From positions 62,001 through 126,000 of the forward strand of contig CBDCYR010000007.1 in NCBI GenBank assembly GCA_965224275.1: 64,000 bases of DNA, given 5' to 3'. A model generated the notes under the pieces. It worked only from the letters and a program-made list of their open reading frames with translations. It was not told where the DNA came from and did not search any database. The DNA comes from CAUZWH01 sp965224275. Its GTDB lineage: Bacteria > Pseudomonadota > Alphaproteobacteria > SHVV01. The position numbers were made by a program, and so were the translations under genes. Position 1 is the stretch's first letter, and each line of letters starts with the position of its first letter. Of this stretch, positions 36,701-45,645 are shown one piece after another.

Positions 36701-36802
36701 GCTAAAACGAAAAGGCTCGGTCGCGCCTCAACGCGACGCGGTTTTTCCTGATTAGGAATTACATTTCTCATCATTTGCCCGACAGCATCGAGACAACGAG
36801 AC

Positions 36803-37558
36803 CTAATTAGTCTCCGTGCCAACTGGCGCGAGCTGAGGAATGTTATTTCCCGCAATCGGCAACTTCCTGCGCATGGCCAATTGAGTCGACATATCGCGCG
36901 CTTTCTCCGTCTCCATGAGCGCCAGGATCGGTGCAATTTTCACTTCACGCATGCGTTCAGCTACGTCCAATAAAAGCTCCATGTCGAGTTGATTGAAGAT
37001 TGGTGCGGCTTGTTTTGGCTTCATGTTCTCGTAGACCTTGACGATCCGCCGCAATTTGGACTCCTGCTCGTCGTCGTGTTTTTTGAGCAAATCAGTGATC
37101 GTCGCTTCGATCTTTTTTAGCTCAACAATCTTTTTCTCGATCTGCTGCTCAGCCGCCTTCAGAAGGTTTTCTCGCAGGTCGAGTTCGCGCTCCCGTGATT
37201 TCAATTGTTCTCGCCGTGTCGCCAGGCGCTGCAACATCTCAAGCTCAGCTTGCGTGAAATCCGACGCATCGGGCAGCGGTGCAGCATCGTCTTCGTCGCC
37301 CTGTTTCTCGGGCGCCGGCGCTGCAGCGTTTTCCTCGCTGTCGGCGTTCACATTCGCATCGTCACCAGCAGCTTTTTCGGCAGGCTCGGCTTCATTGGCT
37401 GCTTGCTGAGCCTCAGCCGGCTTGGCGCCGCCCAGGACGAACGGTGAGTGGTTCCATAGATCACCGACTTTGAGACCGAAGGTAAGGATCGCAATCGCGA
37501 TCACGACCGGCAGCAGCCGAATACGACTCAGTAGGGCCAATTTGTTCATAAGCGGCAT
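36803..37558 (-). CDS. MotE-like periplasmic motor chaperone
   Basis: 251 residues. An N-terminal membrane anchor (about 12-32) and an acidic Ala/Glu/Asp linker precede a long coiled coil (about 100-165). The C-terminal MgtE_N-like domain has KVYENMKPKQAAPIFNQLD and ALMETEKARDMSTQL. This layout is that of MotE, which in rhizobia stabilises the motor protein MotC. It lies between DUF6468 (36 bp) and the AMIN/TPR-like gene, in a flagellar motor operon. Confidence 0.85.
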   Translation of the reverse strand: MPLMNKLALLSRIRLLPVVIAIAILTFGLKVGDLWNHSPFVLGGAKPAEAQQAANEAEPAEKAAGDDANVNADSEENAAAPAPEKQGDEDDAAPLPDASDFTQAELEMLQRLATRREQLKSRERELDLRENLLKAAEQQIEKKIVELKKIEATITDLLKKHDDEQESKLRRIVKVYENMKPKQAAPIFNQLDMELLLDVAERMREVKIAPILALMETEKARDMSTQLAMRRKLPIAGNNIPQLAPVGTETN

Positions 37559-37594
37559 ATCCGTCGTCTTTTTTGTTCCAGCTTGAGCATCGCC

Positions 37595-38041
37595 TTAGCG
37601 CGCCTGGCGCATCGCTTCCAATAGTTCGCGCTCTGCTTCGGAGCGGACGGTTTGTTCAGCAAGAATGTTGGTTTCGGCGACAAAGTCCGGAGCATCGTCA
37701 GCGGCTGTAGTTGAAGCGTCCCGTGCAAACGCGAGTGCCCCGCCGCGGTCTGGGACAGATTTGGTTGCACTCTCCAGTAGGAACTCCAACTCGTCAGCCA
37801 GCGCCCGCCCGGTTTCGATTTGCGTCTGGAGTTGCTCACCGAGGTCGCCTGCGGTCTTGCGTAGCCCAGCAGTGCTCGCCTCAGCTCGCAGGGTGGCGCT
37901 CGAGAAACCTGCTAGGGCACCTTTTATTTCGTGACTGGCAGTGCGGAAATTTTGCAAACGACGGTAAAGAACGATACAGAAACTGATTGTCGCAACAAGC
38001 AGAATCGCCATTGTCGCGTCGAGTACTAAACCGATCGTCAT
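37595..38041 (-). CDS. DUF6468 flagellar-cluster membrane protein
   Basis: 148 residues: one N-terminal membrane helix (about 4-25) and a long helical cytoplasmic or periplasmic part. It matches the DUF6468 proteins found between fliM and motE in alphaproteobacteria. The ATG overlaps the fliM stop (ATGA), so translation is coupled. Function unknown. Confidence 0.82.
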   Translation of the reverse strand: MTIGLVLDATMAILLVATISFCIVLYRRLQNFRTASHEIKGALAGFSSATLRAEASTAGLRKTAGDLGEQLQTQIETGRALADELEFLLESATKSVPDRGGALAFARDASTTAADDAPDFVAETNILAEQTVRSEAERELLEAMRQAR

Positions 38042-39090
38042 GTGTCGTCCTCTTTTACAATTGGTCCCTCAACGCGGATCGCGATCGAATTGCTGATCCG
38101 GCCCATACTGCCCTGCAGTAACTCAATGCCGCCGCACCGTAGCGTTACCAAATCCTGCGGCGTCGTGTTGAAAAGCACGGTGTCGCCGACTTCGAGGGCC
38201 ATGATCTCGCCGAGTAACATCGGTTTCTGCTCCAGCACCGCTTCCAGGTCGACATTTGTCGACCACAGTTCGGTGGCTAGATGGCCCTCCCAAATCGAAT
38301 CACGACCGAACTTTTCACCCATGAACATTTGCAGCAGGAGTTCGCGGACCGGTTCCAGGGTTGCATATGGAAGCATCATCTCGATGCGGCCGCCGCGGTC
38401 TTCCATGTCGACCCGCAGCTTGATCAGGATTGCGGCGTTGGCAGGTCGGGCAATCGTTGCGAAGCGCGGGTTGGTCTCCAGTCGATCGAATGAAAATGTC
38501 ACCGGGCTGAGCGGCTCAAAGGCAGCGCTCATATCGGCCAGCACAACCGTAATCATGCGCTCGACGAGCTCGCGCTCGATAGTCGTGTAGGGCCGTCCTT
38601 CGATACGCATCGCCGCGGTCCCACGGCGACCACCGAGCAAGACATCGACAATTGAGTAGATCAACCCACTTTCGACTGTAAGGAGCCCATAATTGTCCCA
38701 TTCGACGGCCCGGAACACGGCCAACATCGCTGGTAGAGGGATTGAGTTCAGGTAGTCGCCAAACCGGATCGACGTAATGTTATCGAGCGACACCTCGACG
38801 TTGTCCGACGTGAAATTACGCAACGACGTCGTCATCATCCGCACAAGCCGGTCGAAGACGACCTCAAGCATGGGCAGGCGCTCGTAGGAAACGAGCGCGC
38901 TGTTGATAATAGCTTTGATACCGGCCCGTTCGGAATCATCGGTGCCACTGTCAAAGCCGAGGAGACTATCGATCTCGTCCTGGTTGAGGACGCGATTGCT
39001 AGCACCATCATCACCGCCTTCGTCGCCGTCGGCCATATCGGCCCATTCGTCGGCTAGGGCGCCATCATCTACATCGCTATCCGCCATCAC
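38038..39090 (-). CDS. fliM: Flagellar motor switch protein FliM
   Basis: 350 residues. An acidic N-terminus with LNQDEIDSLLGF (the CheY-P binding region, about residues 35-46) precedes the CheC-like middle domain, followed by the C-terminal SpoA domain with VGDTVLFNT. FliM forms the C-ring and sets rotation direction when bound by CheY-P. Located between fliL (12 bp) and DUF6468. Confidence 0.96.
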   Translation of the reverse strand: MMADSDVDDGALADEWADMADGDEGGDDGASNRVLNQDEIDSLLGFDSGTDDSERAGIKAIINSALVSYERLPMLEVVFDRLVRMMTTSLRNFTSDNVEVSLDNITSIRFGDYLNSIPLPAMLAVFRAVEWDNYGLLTVESGLIYSIVDVLLGGRRGTAAMRIEGRPYTTIERELVERMITVVLADMSAAFEPLSPVTFSFDRLETNPRFATIARPANAAILIKLRVDMEDRGGRIEMMLPYATLEPVRELLLQMFMGEKFGRDSIWEGHLATELWSTNVDLEAVLEQKPMLLGEIMALEVGDTVLFNTTPQDLVTLRCGGIELLQGSMGRISNSIAIRVEGPIVKEDDT

Positions 39091-39102
39091 TTGTATTGCT
39101 CG

Positions 39103-39690
39103 CTATTGAACGAGCATCTCCTTAAACAAAACGTCATTTATCTTGGCCGGCTCAATCGTTGCGTTAACCCGCGTCACCAACTCCTCTTTGAGGCGCTGAA
39201 CACCAGCGGAACCGCTCAGGTCTTCGAGACGAAGCTCACGGAGGTAGACCTGCATGTTGTCCAGAACACGCGGCAACATGGCTTGGACCCGCTCCTGGCT
39301 TTTCAGCCCCGGAAGTTCAAGTGCCACTTTGATTTTAAGGTAGCTCGCCTTCTTTGTTCCGGTGTTCAAATTGACCAACAATTCCGGCAGATCGAAGAAA
39401 ATCACCTCACCACCAGCTTCTTCGGTGCCCGCCTCACCCGTCGCATTCTGGTCCTCGGCGGATTTTTCATCGCCTCCGAAATCGACGAGAAAGAACACCG
39501 CTACCAAGCCCAGCAGAATGACAATCGCCGGTACGCCAATGAAGAGAATCAGCTTCTTGGTACTGAATTTTCGGCCTTCATCTTCGCCGCCTTCGAGATC
39601 AACGTCTATGTCGTCGTCTGCACCAACATCATCGTCGACGTCCGCATCGCTCATCGGTTTTTTCCCCAGTGCACCCCGCGTCACGCTCAC
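39103..39690 (-). CDS. fliL: Flagellar basal body-associated protein FliL
   Basis: 195 residues. A short acidic cytoplasmic part, one membrane helix (about 47-70, LILFIGVPAIVILLGLVAVFF) and a periplasmic domain ending in LFKEMLVQ, as in FliL. FliL rings surround the stator and support torque. First gene of the fliL-fliM-DUF6468-motE-AMIN/TPR operon, divergent from flgF. Confidence 0.94.
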   Translation of the reverse strand: MSVTRGALGKKPMSDADVDDDVGADDDIDVDLEGGEDEGRKFSTKKLILFIGVPAIVILLGLVAVFFLVDFGGDEKSAEDQNATGEAGTEEAGGEVIFFDLPELLVNLNTGTKKASYLKIKVALELPGLKSQERVQAMLPRVLDNMQVYLRELRLEDLSGSAGVQRLKEELVTRVNATIEPAKINDVLFKEMLVQ

Positions 39691-39910
39691 CGCGTGACGA
39701 TGAGACCGCTTACGGCGTTGAAAAACCTAACTTATGATCGTTAATAACAGGTTGATAGGCAAAATCTTCCTGGCTTGATCTCGTTCTGTTCCGGCGCTCT
39801 GCTGTTGCACCCGTCGATTGGGCAAGTTCTGCCCGGCAGCCGCTGCCACGGATTCCGGTGCCCAGTCCGAGAACGGGCTCTAACTATCTGAAACTTCAAC
39901 ACAATTCGAT

Positions 39911-39926
39911 TGGCACATCGTATGCA
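39911..39926 (+). promoter_or_regulatory. Sigma-54 promoter of flgF (candidate)
   Basis: TGGCACA-N4-ATGCA, one mismatch from TGGCAYR-N4-TTGCW, about 50 bases upstream of the flgF ATG. No second motif was found for the divergent fliL in this 286-bp gap, which otherwise holds no gene. Confidence 0.7.
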
Positions 39927-39982
39927 CCCATGTTGTTGGGTGAAGGACTTGCGTCTAGCAAGATAAAGGTGCCGCAATGTTA

Positions 39983-40914
39983 GAGGCCAACCCGAAACTA
40001 GTTGAGTGATTTCAGTCGGTTGTGGCTTACTCGGTTGTGTCAAAGCAAACGAGGAGGCACAACATGTGGACCGAAATCACTCGCCCGAATTATGAGCGCC
40101 GTGGCGGGCGCTACGCAAGCGACCTGACGGATCGAGAGTGGGCGTTGATCGCGCCGCTCATGCCGCCGCGCAAGAAGATCGGCCGGCCGAGGACGACGGA
40201 CCTGCGCCATGTCATGGATGCGGTCATGTACATGGCCTCGACGGGCTGCCAGTGGGCGATGTTGCCGAACGACTTCCCTCCGCCTTCCACGGTCCAGCGC
40301 TATTTCTACGACTGGCGCTCCAACGGCCTGCTGGAGAGCATCAACCATCACCTGGTCATGGCGGCCCGGGAGCTGGAAGGACGCGAGGCCGGCCCGAGCG
40401 CCGGGGTGATCGACAGCCAGAGCGTGAAAACCACGGAAAGCGGTGGTGTTCGGGGCTATGACGCGGGCAAGAAGATCAAGGGCCGCAAGCGTCACATCGT
40501 CACCGATACACTCGGCCTGCTGGTCGGCCTGATCGTGCACGCAGCCGATATCCAGGACCGCGACGGCGCGCCCGAGGTCCTCAAATCGATCCGTCATCGC
40601 TTCCCCCGGCTGCGTCACCTCTTCGCCGACGCCGCCTACGCGGGACCGAAACTCGAGGGCGCCCTTGAGGACATCGGCCGCTGGAAGCTCGAGATCATCA
40701 AGCGCTCAGACACCGCCCAGGGCTTCGAGCTCCTGCCCAGACGATGGGTCGTCGAGAGGACCTTCGCCTGGCTCAACCGATGCCGTCGACTGGCCAAGGA
40801 TTGGGAGAAATCAATCGCCTCCGCACAGGCATGGATTCTTGTCGCCAACATCCGACTCCTCACAAGGCGGCTCGCAAGGTACTGTTATCAAACATAGAGT
40901 TTCGAGTCGGACTC
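39983..40914 (+). mobile_element. IS5-family insertion sequence, copy D (932 bp)
   Basis: Inserted in the same orientation as flgF, flanked by TTA (39980-39982 and 40915-40917). Terminal repeats as in the other copies; the transposase is intact. Confidence 0.97.
40064..40897 (+). CDS. IS5-family DDE transposase (copy D)
   Basis: 277 residues, intact DDE triad, translation identical to copies B and E. Transcribed towards flgF, so its promoter could read into the disrupted rod gene. Confidence 0.96.
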   Translation: MWTEITRPNYERRGGRYASDLTDREWALIAPLMPPRKKIGRPRTTDLRHVMDAVMYMASTGCQWAMLPNDFPPPSTVQRYFYDWRSNGLLESINHHLVMAARELEGREAGPSAGVIDSQSVKTTESGGVRGYDAGKKIKGRKRHIVTDTLGLLVGLIVHAADIQDRDGAPEVLKSIRHRFPRLRHLFADAAYAGPKLEGALEDIGRWKLEIIKRSDTAQGFELLPRRWVVERTFAWLNRCRRLAKDWEKSIASAQAWILVANIRLLTRRLARYCYQT

Positions 40915-41687
40915 TTAGAGAACGCTTCTTACGTAAACGTATCGCATCAAGTGGCGCTCAGGCGTCAGATGGACATTATAGCGAACAATATCGCCAACCT
41001 AAACACGACTGCTTATCGCGGCGAACGCGCACTTTTCCAGGAATTCCTGGTTCCAACTTCTGATAACCAGGAGATTTCGTTCGTTCAGGACATTGGTTTG
41101 ATACGCGATCTTGCCGAAGGCGAAATGGTGCCGACTGGGAACCCTCTCGATGTTGCCATCAACGGTAAGGGCTTTTTTGTTGTCGAGACCGAAAATGGCC
41201 CGCGCTATACGCGTAACGGGAACTTTACAACCAACGATATCGGTCAACTCGTAACCAACGAGGGACGGTTGTTGCTCGATGAAGATAATCAGCCCGTTCA
41301 GCTCGATCTCGCGGATGGTGAATTAACCATCGCGGGCGACGGCACGATCACATCCGAGATCGGCCCGATAGCCAGATTGCAATTGGTCACGTTCGACAAT
41401 CCGCAACGTCTGCAAAAACAAGGCAGCACGTTGTATTCGACCGAGGACCCGCCACTTCCTGCGGAGAACGTCAAAGTCGTTCAGGGAATGCTTGAGAAAT
41501 CCAACGTTCAAGGCGTGCTCGAGGTCACCCGCATGATCGAAGTCATGCGTTCATATCAGTCGACGCAAAAGATGCTCGACACCGGTCATGAGTTGCAACG
41601 CCGAGCCATCGACAAGCTGGGCCGCGCGGCGTCTGCGTAGGACAGCCGCGAGCCGGGTGCCGACGAAAGAATGAAAGGAACAGAAGA

Positions 41688-42473
41688 ATGAGAGCGCTTA
41701 GCATCGCGGCGACGGGAATGCTGGCCCAACAGCTCAATGTCGAGGTTATCTCGAACAATATCGCCAACCTCAACACAACTGGCCACAAGCGCCAGCGTGC
41801 CGAATTTCAGGATTTGCTTTATCAAAACCTCCGGCGCGTCGGCGCCCAATCGTCCGACGCCGGCACAATCGTTCCCTCGGGCATTCAGATTGGCGTCGGT
41901 GTGAAGACCGGTTCGGTCTACCGCATTACCGAACAAGGAAACCTCACCAAAACCGACAATCAGTTCGATGTGGCCGTAAAGGGGCGTGGATTTTTCCGAA
42001 TCCTGCTGCCCGACGGCACCGACGCGTTTACCCGTTCTGGGGCCTTTGCGCTAAGCCCGCAAGGCGAACTCGTGACTCCCGACGGGTACACCGTCCAACC
42101 CAGCCTTACAGTACCGCAGGACGCTCTCGACGTAACGATCAATGCGGTCGGCGAAGTGCTAGTCAAAATCGCTGGCCAGGTAACACCGCAGAATGTTGGC
42201 CAGCTTGAGTTGGGGATTTTCTTCAACGAAGCCGGCCTGGAAGCGATCGGTGACAATCTCTTCCGCGAGACTCCATCCTCAGGCCCAGCCAACGTTGGAT
42301 CCCCTGGAGCCACCGGATTTGGCGCCATTCAGCAGGGCTTTCTTGAAACTTCTAACGTCAATGCCGTTCAGGAAATCACGGCCTTGATTACGGCGCAGCG
42401 CGCCTACGAAATGAACTCGCGCGTAATTAGCGCTGCCGACGAGATGCTGGCCGCCGTTACCAACCTCCGTTAG
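41688..42473 (+). CDS. flgG: Flagellar distal rod protein FlgG
   Basis: 261 residues opening MRALSIAATGMLAQQLNVEV with SNNIANLNTTGHKR. The C-terminal rod/hook helix (VQEITALITAQRAYEMNSRV) is intact. FlgG builds the distal rod. It follows flgF by 47 bp with an AAGGAACAG ribosome site, and precedes flgA by 8 bp. The IS in flgF may be polar on it. Confidence 0.97.
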   Translation: MRALSIAATGMLAQQLNVEVISNNIANLNTTGHKRQRAEFQDLLYQNLRRVGAQSSDAGTIVPSGIQIGVGVKTGSVYRITEQGNLTKTDNQFDVAVKGRGFFRILLPDGTDAFTRSGAFALSPQGELVTPDGYTVQPSLTVPQDALDVTINAVGEVLVKIAGQVTPQNVGQLELGIFFNEAGLEAIGDNLFRETPSSGPANVGSPGATGFGAIQQGFLETSNVNAVQEITALITAQRAYEMNSRVISAADEMLAAVTNLR

Positions 42474-42481
42474 GACGCGAT

Positions 42482-43438
42482 ATGAGAAAATCACTCACCG
42501 GGCTCGCCTTCGCAGCGCTGGTTATTTTGGGATCAGCGACCGCCTCGGCTGCACCGATCCTGAAATCGGTGATCCGGGTCGACGGTCCTCAGGTCACCCT
42601 CGGCGACCTTTTCGATCAAGCCGGCGACAAGGCCACAATCGCGGTTTCGATGGCACCACTTCCGGGGCAACGTGGCCTCCTCAACGTCTCTCACATTGCG
42701 ATGGTGGCTCGCAACAACAACTTCGGCTGGCAAGGCGGAACCGGCATAAGCCAGGTCATCGTCCATCGCTCCAGTCGCATCGTACCAAACTCGATGATCG
42801 AACAGATGATCACGTCCGCGCTAACGCGTGAGGGTCTCGAAGGGCCACTCGAGATTTCGTTGCGCAACCTCGGGCTTGAGATGCACGTCGCGGTGGACAC
42901 GCTGCCCAGCGTCGCGATTCGAGACCTCGACATCAATCGACACAATGGCTATTTCGCGGTCACCCTCGTGGCGCCAGCAAACGATCCTCACGCCAAACCG
43001 GTGCGCGTGGTTGGACGGGCGCACCGACTCATCGAAATTCCAATGCTGGCTCGTAGGGTCAACGTTGGCGACATCATTAGCGCCGCTGACGTCAATTGGG
43101 TGTCCGTACGCGAAAACCGGGCCCATCGAAACGTCGCCATGGCCGAACAGGACATCGTCGGAATGAGCCCACGGCGACCGCTCAAGGTTGGTGCGCCGAT
43201 TCGCTTATCGGACATAGCAGAACCGATCACCGTCGCAAAAGGGGCCGTCGTGACGATGGCTGTTCAGTCCGGTGTGATGCAGCTTACCGCCGCTGGACGG
43301 GCGCTTGAATCCGGCGCCGTCGGTGACGTGATCCGGGTGGCCAACATCAAAAGCCGGCGGATCGTATTGGCGACGATCTTGACTCCCAACCGAGTTACGG
43401 TTTCAGCCGCACAAAAAGTGCTCACCGCCGCCAAATAA
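42482..43438 (+). CDS. flgA: P-ring assembly chaperone FlgA
   Basis: 318 residues with a signal peptide (residues 1-23, ATASA) and a C-terminal SAF-type domain (ARRVNVGDIISAADVNW, then the RPLKVGAPIRLSDI segment). FlgA helps assemble FlgI into the P ring in the periplasm. Third gene of flgF-G-A-H. Confidence 0.94.
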   Translation: MRKSLTGLAFAALVILGSATASAAPILKSVIRVDGPQVTLGDLFDQAGDKATIAVSMAPLPGQRGLLNVSHIAMVARNNNFGWQGGTGISQVIVHRSSRIVPNSMIEQMITSALTREGLEGPLEISLRNLGLEMHVAVDTLPSVAIRDLDINRHNGYFAVTLVAPANDPHAKPVRVVGRAHRLIEIPMLARRVNVGDIISAADVNWVSVRENRAHRNVAMAEQDIVGMSPRRPLKVGAPIRLSDIAEPITVAKGAVVTMAVQSGVMQLTAAGRALESGAVGDVIRVANIKSRRIVLATILTPNRVTVSAAQKVLTAAK

Positions 43439-43458
43439 TAGCAACGGAAGTTTCGCAA

Positions 43459-44223
43459 ATGACCTGCTTTCTCATTTCCCGCAAATTTGGCCTCACCGGA
43501 ATCGCGCTGGCTATTGCGCTGTCGACGCCGGGCTGTAACGCCATCACGCGCATGCAGGAGATTGGCGCGCCCCCGGTTCTTACGGAGATAAAGAATCCAA
43601 CAACCCAACCTACTTATCGAACTGTGTCGATGCCAATGCCGACGCCCGTTGCATTGCATCATCAAGCGAACTCGCTATGGCGCCCGGGGGCCAAGGCCTT
43701 CTTCAAAGACCAGCGAGCGGCACAAGTTGGCGATATCCTTACCGTCACCGTAAGCATCGATGAAGAAGCGGATATTTCCAACAGGACCACTCGCACACGG
43801 ACCAACTCTGAAGATCTCGGCCTCGACCAGTTCCTTGGCTATCAGGCAAGTTTGGCCAAAGTCTTGCCGACCGCCGTAAACAACGCCGACCTTATCGACA
43901 TAGATTCGTCGAGTTCGGCTGTCGGTAACGGCGAAGTCGATCGTGAGGAAGACATCACTTTTACGATTGCAGCGGTGGTGATCCAGGTTCTCCCAAACGG
44001 CAATCTGGTTATCGAAGGGCGTCAGGAAATGCGGGTTAACTTCGAAATCCGCGAATTGATTGTCGCCGGCGTCATCCGGCCCGAAGACATCAGTAATGCC
44101 AACACGATCCCGCACACGCAGATCGCCGAGGCACGTATTTCCTACGGCGGCCGCGGTCAGCTCACCGATGTTCAGCAGCCTCGCTACGGGCAACAGGTTC
44201 TAGACATCTTGCTGCCCTTCTAG
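43459..44223 (+). CDS. flgH: L-ring lipoprotein FlgH
   Basis: 254 residues. A lipoprotein-type signal ends at TPGC (Cys about 23), followed by FlgH blocks such as LWRPGAKAFFKDQRAAQVGD, TVSIDEEADISN, and the C-terminal YGGRGQLTDVQQPRYGQQ. FlgH forms the L ring in the outer membrane. Last gene of the operon, converging on dksA. Confidence 0.96.
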   Translation: MTCFLISRKFGLTGIALAIALSTPGCNAITRMQEIGAPPVLTEIKNPTTQPTYRTVSMPMPTPVALHHQANSLWRPGAKAFFKDQRAAQVGDILTVTVSIDEEADISNRTTRTRTNSEDLGLDQFLGYQASLAKVLPTAVNNADLIDIDSSSSAVGNGEVDREEDITFTIAAVVIQVLPNGNLVIEGRQEMRVNFEIRELIVAGVIRPEDISNANTIPHTQIAEARISYGGRGQLTDVQQPRYGQQVLDILLPF

Positions 44224-44335
44224 CCGGTGATTTGACCTCGCCCACAGCGCATGGTCGACACTGCTCTGCCGACCGGCCGAAATATTGCAGGTATTTTGCG
44301 GTCCTCGAACACAACCGTTCGATTGCGGGCGAGCT

Positions 44336-44779
44336 CTAGAGGTCGTCTCGATAAACCTTCTCGCGGCGCTCATGGCGTTCCTGTGCCTCGATACTCAGCG
44401 TCGCAATCGGTCTCGCTTCAAGCCGCTTTAAGCTGATGGGCTCGCCGGTTTCTTCGCAATAACCATAAGTTCCGTCCTCGATTCGCTGCAACGCTTCATC
44501 AATCTTAGAAATCAGCTTGCGTTCGCGATCACGGGTGCGCAGCTCGAGTGCGCGGTCGGTTTCGGTTGACGCGCGGTCGGCCAGATCGATCTCCTGTTCG
44601 GTATCTTCCTGAAGATGCTGTAGCGTTTGGCTCGACTCCTGGAGAAGTTCGCCACGCCATCCGAGCAACTTGCGACGGAAATACTCCCGCTGCCGTCCGC
44701 TCATAAACGTTTCGTCTTCGCCCGGTCTATAATTCTTGGGCAGGCGCTTAACGCGTTTAGTCGCCGTTGCCGTCGACAT
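44336..44779 (-). CDS. dksA: DksA, RNA polymerase-binding transcription factor
   Basis: 147 residues: an N-terminal helical hairpin with the DxxDxA tip motif (DLADRAS, about 66-72) and a C-terminal zinc-finger-like fold. Only one of the four zinc cysteines is left: YCEETGEP then ATLSIEAQE, giving C-T-S-A instead of C-C-C-C. This single-Cys form is known in alphaproteobacterial DksA. It acts with ppGpp at RNA polymerase. GGAG precedes the ATG. Monocistronic. Confidence 0.93.
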   Translation of the reverse strand: MSTATATKRVKRLPKNYRPGEDETFMSGRQREYFRRKLLGWRGELLQESSQTLQHLQEDTEQEIDLADRASTETDRALELRTRDRERKLISKIDEALQRIEDGTYGYCEETGEPISLKRLEARPIATLSIEAQERHERREKVYRDDL

Positions 44780-44925
44780 ACCACTACTCCGCCAATGTGC
44801 TGCGACAAAAGCGCGCGGGTTATATCAATCCGATTGCTCTCCAGCAAGACCGAAGATGTCCGATAACGATGGTTTGAGCGCCACCGAGGATCCGCCAAGG
44901 GTCCACCGGGGTGTTTGATGAGGGG

Positions 44926-45348
44926 TTAGAGTTCGCCCAGTTTTGCCAATTCAACCTTGGCTCGAAGCTCAATATCATCGAGCAATTCGCCCAGCCGAGG
45001 ATCGCGGAACGAGTTCCGTCGCTGCTCCACCAAGTCGAGCAATTGCTTGAGACGGTCGCGCGGGATACCACCCAATAGCAAGCCCATGCGAATGTCGTCG
45101 AGGCGATCAAGGATTTCCTCGCCTCGCTGTAACGCACGCCGTTTGTCTTCGGGTTGATCGCTGATTTCTTGCAATGGCAGCAACGCGTCTATCGAACTCA
45201 AAGGGCTAGAACCGGTCACCGCTGCGGTATTGGTATCGCCAGAATCACCCACGGAATCGGCGAAAGACGGGCCGCTTCGTTTGGCCGTGGGACCCCGCGA
45301 TTTAATTGGACCGCGCGGTTGTACCCGGCCAGGACCTTCAATCTTCAT
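44926..45348 (-). CDS. fliX: Flagellar assembly regulator FliX
   Basis: 140 residues opening MKIEGPGRVQ. A variable low-complexity N-terminus precedes the conserved helical region LPLQEISDQPEDKRRALQRG and ILDRLDDIRMGLLLGGIP. FliX is specific to alphaproteobacteria; in Caulobacter it couples basal-body assembly to FlbD and sigma-54 dependent late genes. It is divergent from flgI, the usual arrangement. Confidence 0.93.
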   Translation of the reverse strand: MKIEGPGRVQPRGPIKSRGPTAKRSGPSFADSVGDSGDTNTAAVTGSSPLSSIDALLPLQEISDQPEDKRRALQRGEEILDRLDDIRMGLLLGGIPRDRLKQLLDLVEQRRNSFRDPRLGELLDDIELRAKVELAKLGEL

Positions 45349-45585
45349 TCCGTAACACCAGCGATAGGGAGGTGGTAGCAGTCTAGCATGGCCACACTTT
45401 GGTAGGCATAGGCTTTCGCTCAGACGGCGGGATTGGGGTCGATTATCCGTAAAATTCAGATCTTTCAGAGTTTAGATAGGTAGGCAGAAGATGCCCGCTA
45501 GGCACAGTTCGCTTCGATATCACTGTCACTTTCACAGTTCCTACGGAATATTTCCTTTAAAATCAATCTCTTAAAAAAAATGATC

Positions 45586-45601
45586 TGGCATGGTTCTCGC
45601 A
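45586..45601 (+). promoter_or_regulatory. Sigma-54 promoter of flgI (candidate)
   Basis: TGGCATG-N4-TCGCA, one mismatch from the sigma-54 consensus, 44 bases before the flgI ATG. It lies in the 297-bp fliX-flgI gap, which holds no other recognisable feature; the AT-rich stretch just upstream (45550-45582) is a possible activator or IHF region. Confidence 0.7.
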
Positions 45602-45645
45602 ATTTAGACGACTGAACCAAAGCCCCTCGATACCGACAGAAGATA

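Larger units (their letters stand above)
32291..36774 (-). pseudogene. Large AMIN/TPR-like envelope protein of the flagellar cluster, interrupted by IS5 copy C
   Basis: Starts at ATG 36774/36771 with a signal anchor (VLAIVAVAVGMTLLSTASVIA). Two AMIN-like beta modules follow (GYARIVFDWP and GYTRLVFDWS), then a Pro/Ala-rich linker, further beta domains and a C-terminal helical TPR-like half. The IS (32772-33703) cuts it near the C-terminus. Removing it with one TTA gives a continuous 1182-residue protein reading RWVNLP-KELDAERR. It lies just downstream of motE, in the fliL-fliM-DUF6468-motE operon. AMIN domains bind peptidoglycan, so a motor or envelope anchoring role is plausible. The break removes about 160 residues. 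Confidence 0.88.
39977..41640 (+). pseudogene. flgF: FlgF, interrupted by IS5 copy D after codon 2
   Basis: The start ATG at 39977 and its Leu codon TTA precede the insertion. The gene resumes at 40915 (duplicated TTA) with L-E-N-A-S-Y-V-N-V. Excision restores a 242-residue FlgF, the usual length, with RQMDIIANNIANLNTTAYRG near the start and the C-terminal helix MIEVMRSYQSTQKMLDTG. FlgF is a proximal rod protein. The native promoter and start are now separated from the coding region. An open frame from inside the IS (from 40744) runs in phase into flgF, so a fusion product is conceivable. Confidence 0.95.

Noticed and set aside
40040..40618. Open frame of about 192 codons antisense to each IS transposase
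   Set aside because: It recurs in every IS copy only because the DNA is identical; no domain or ribosome site.
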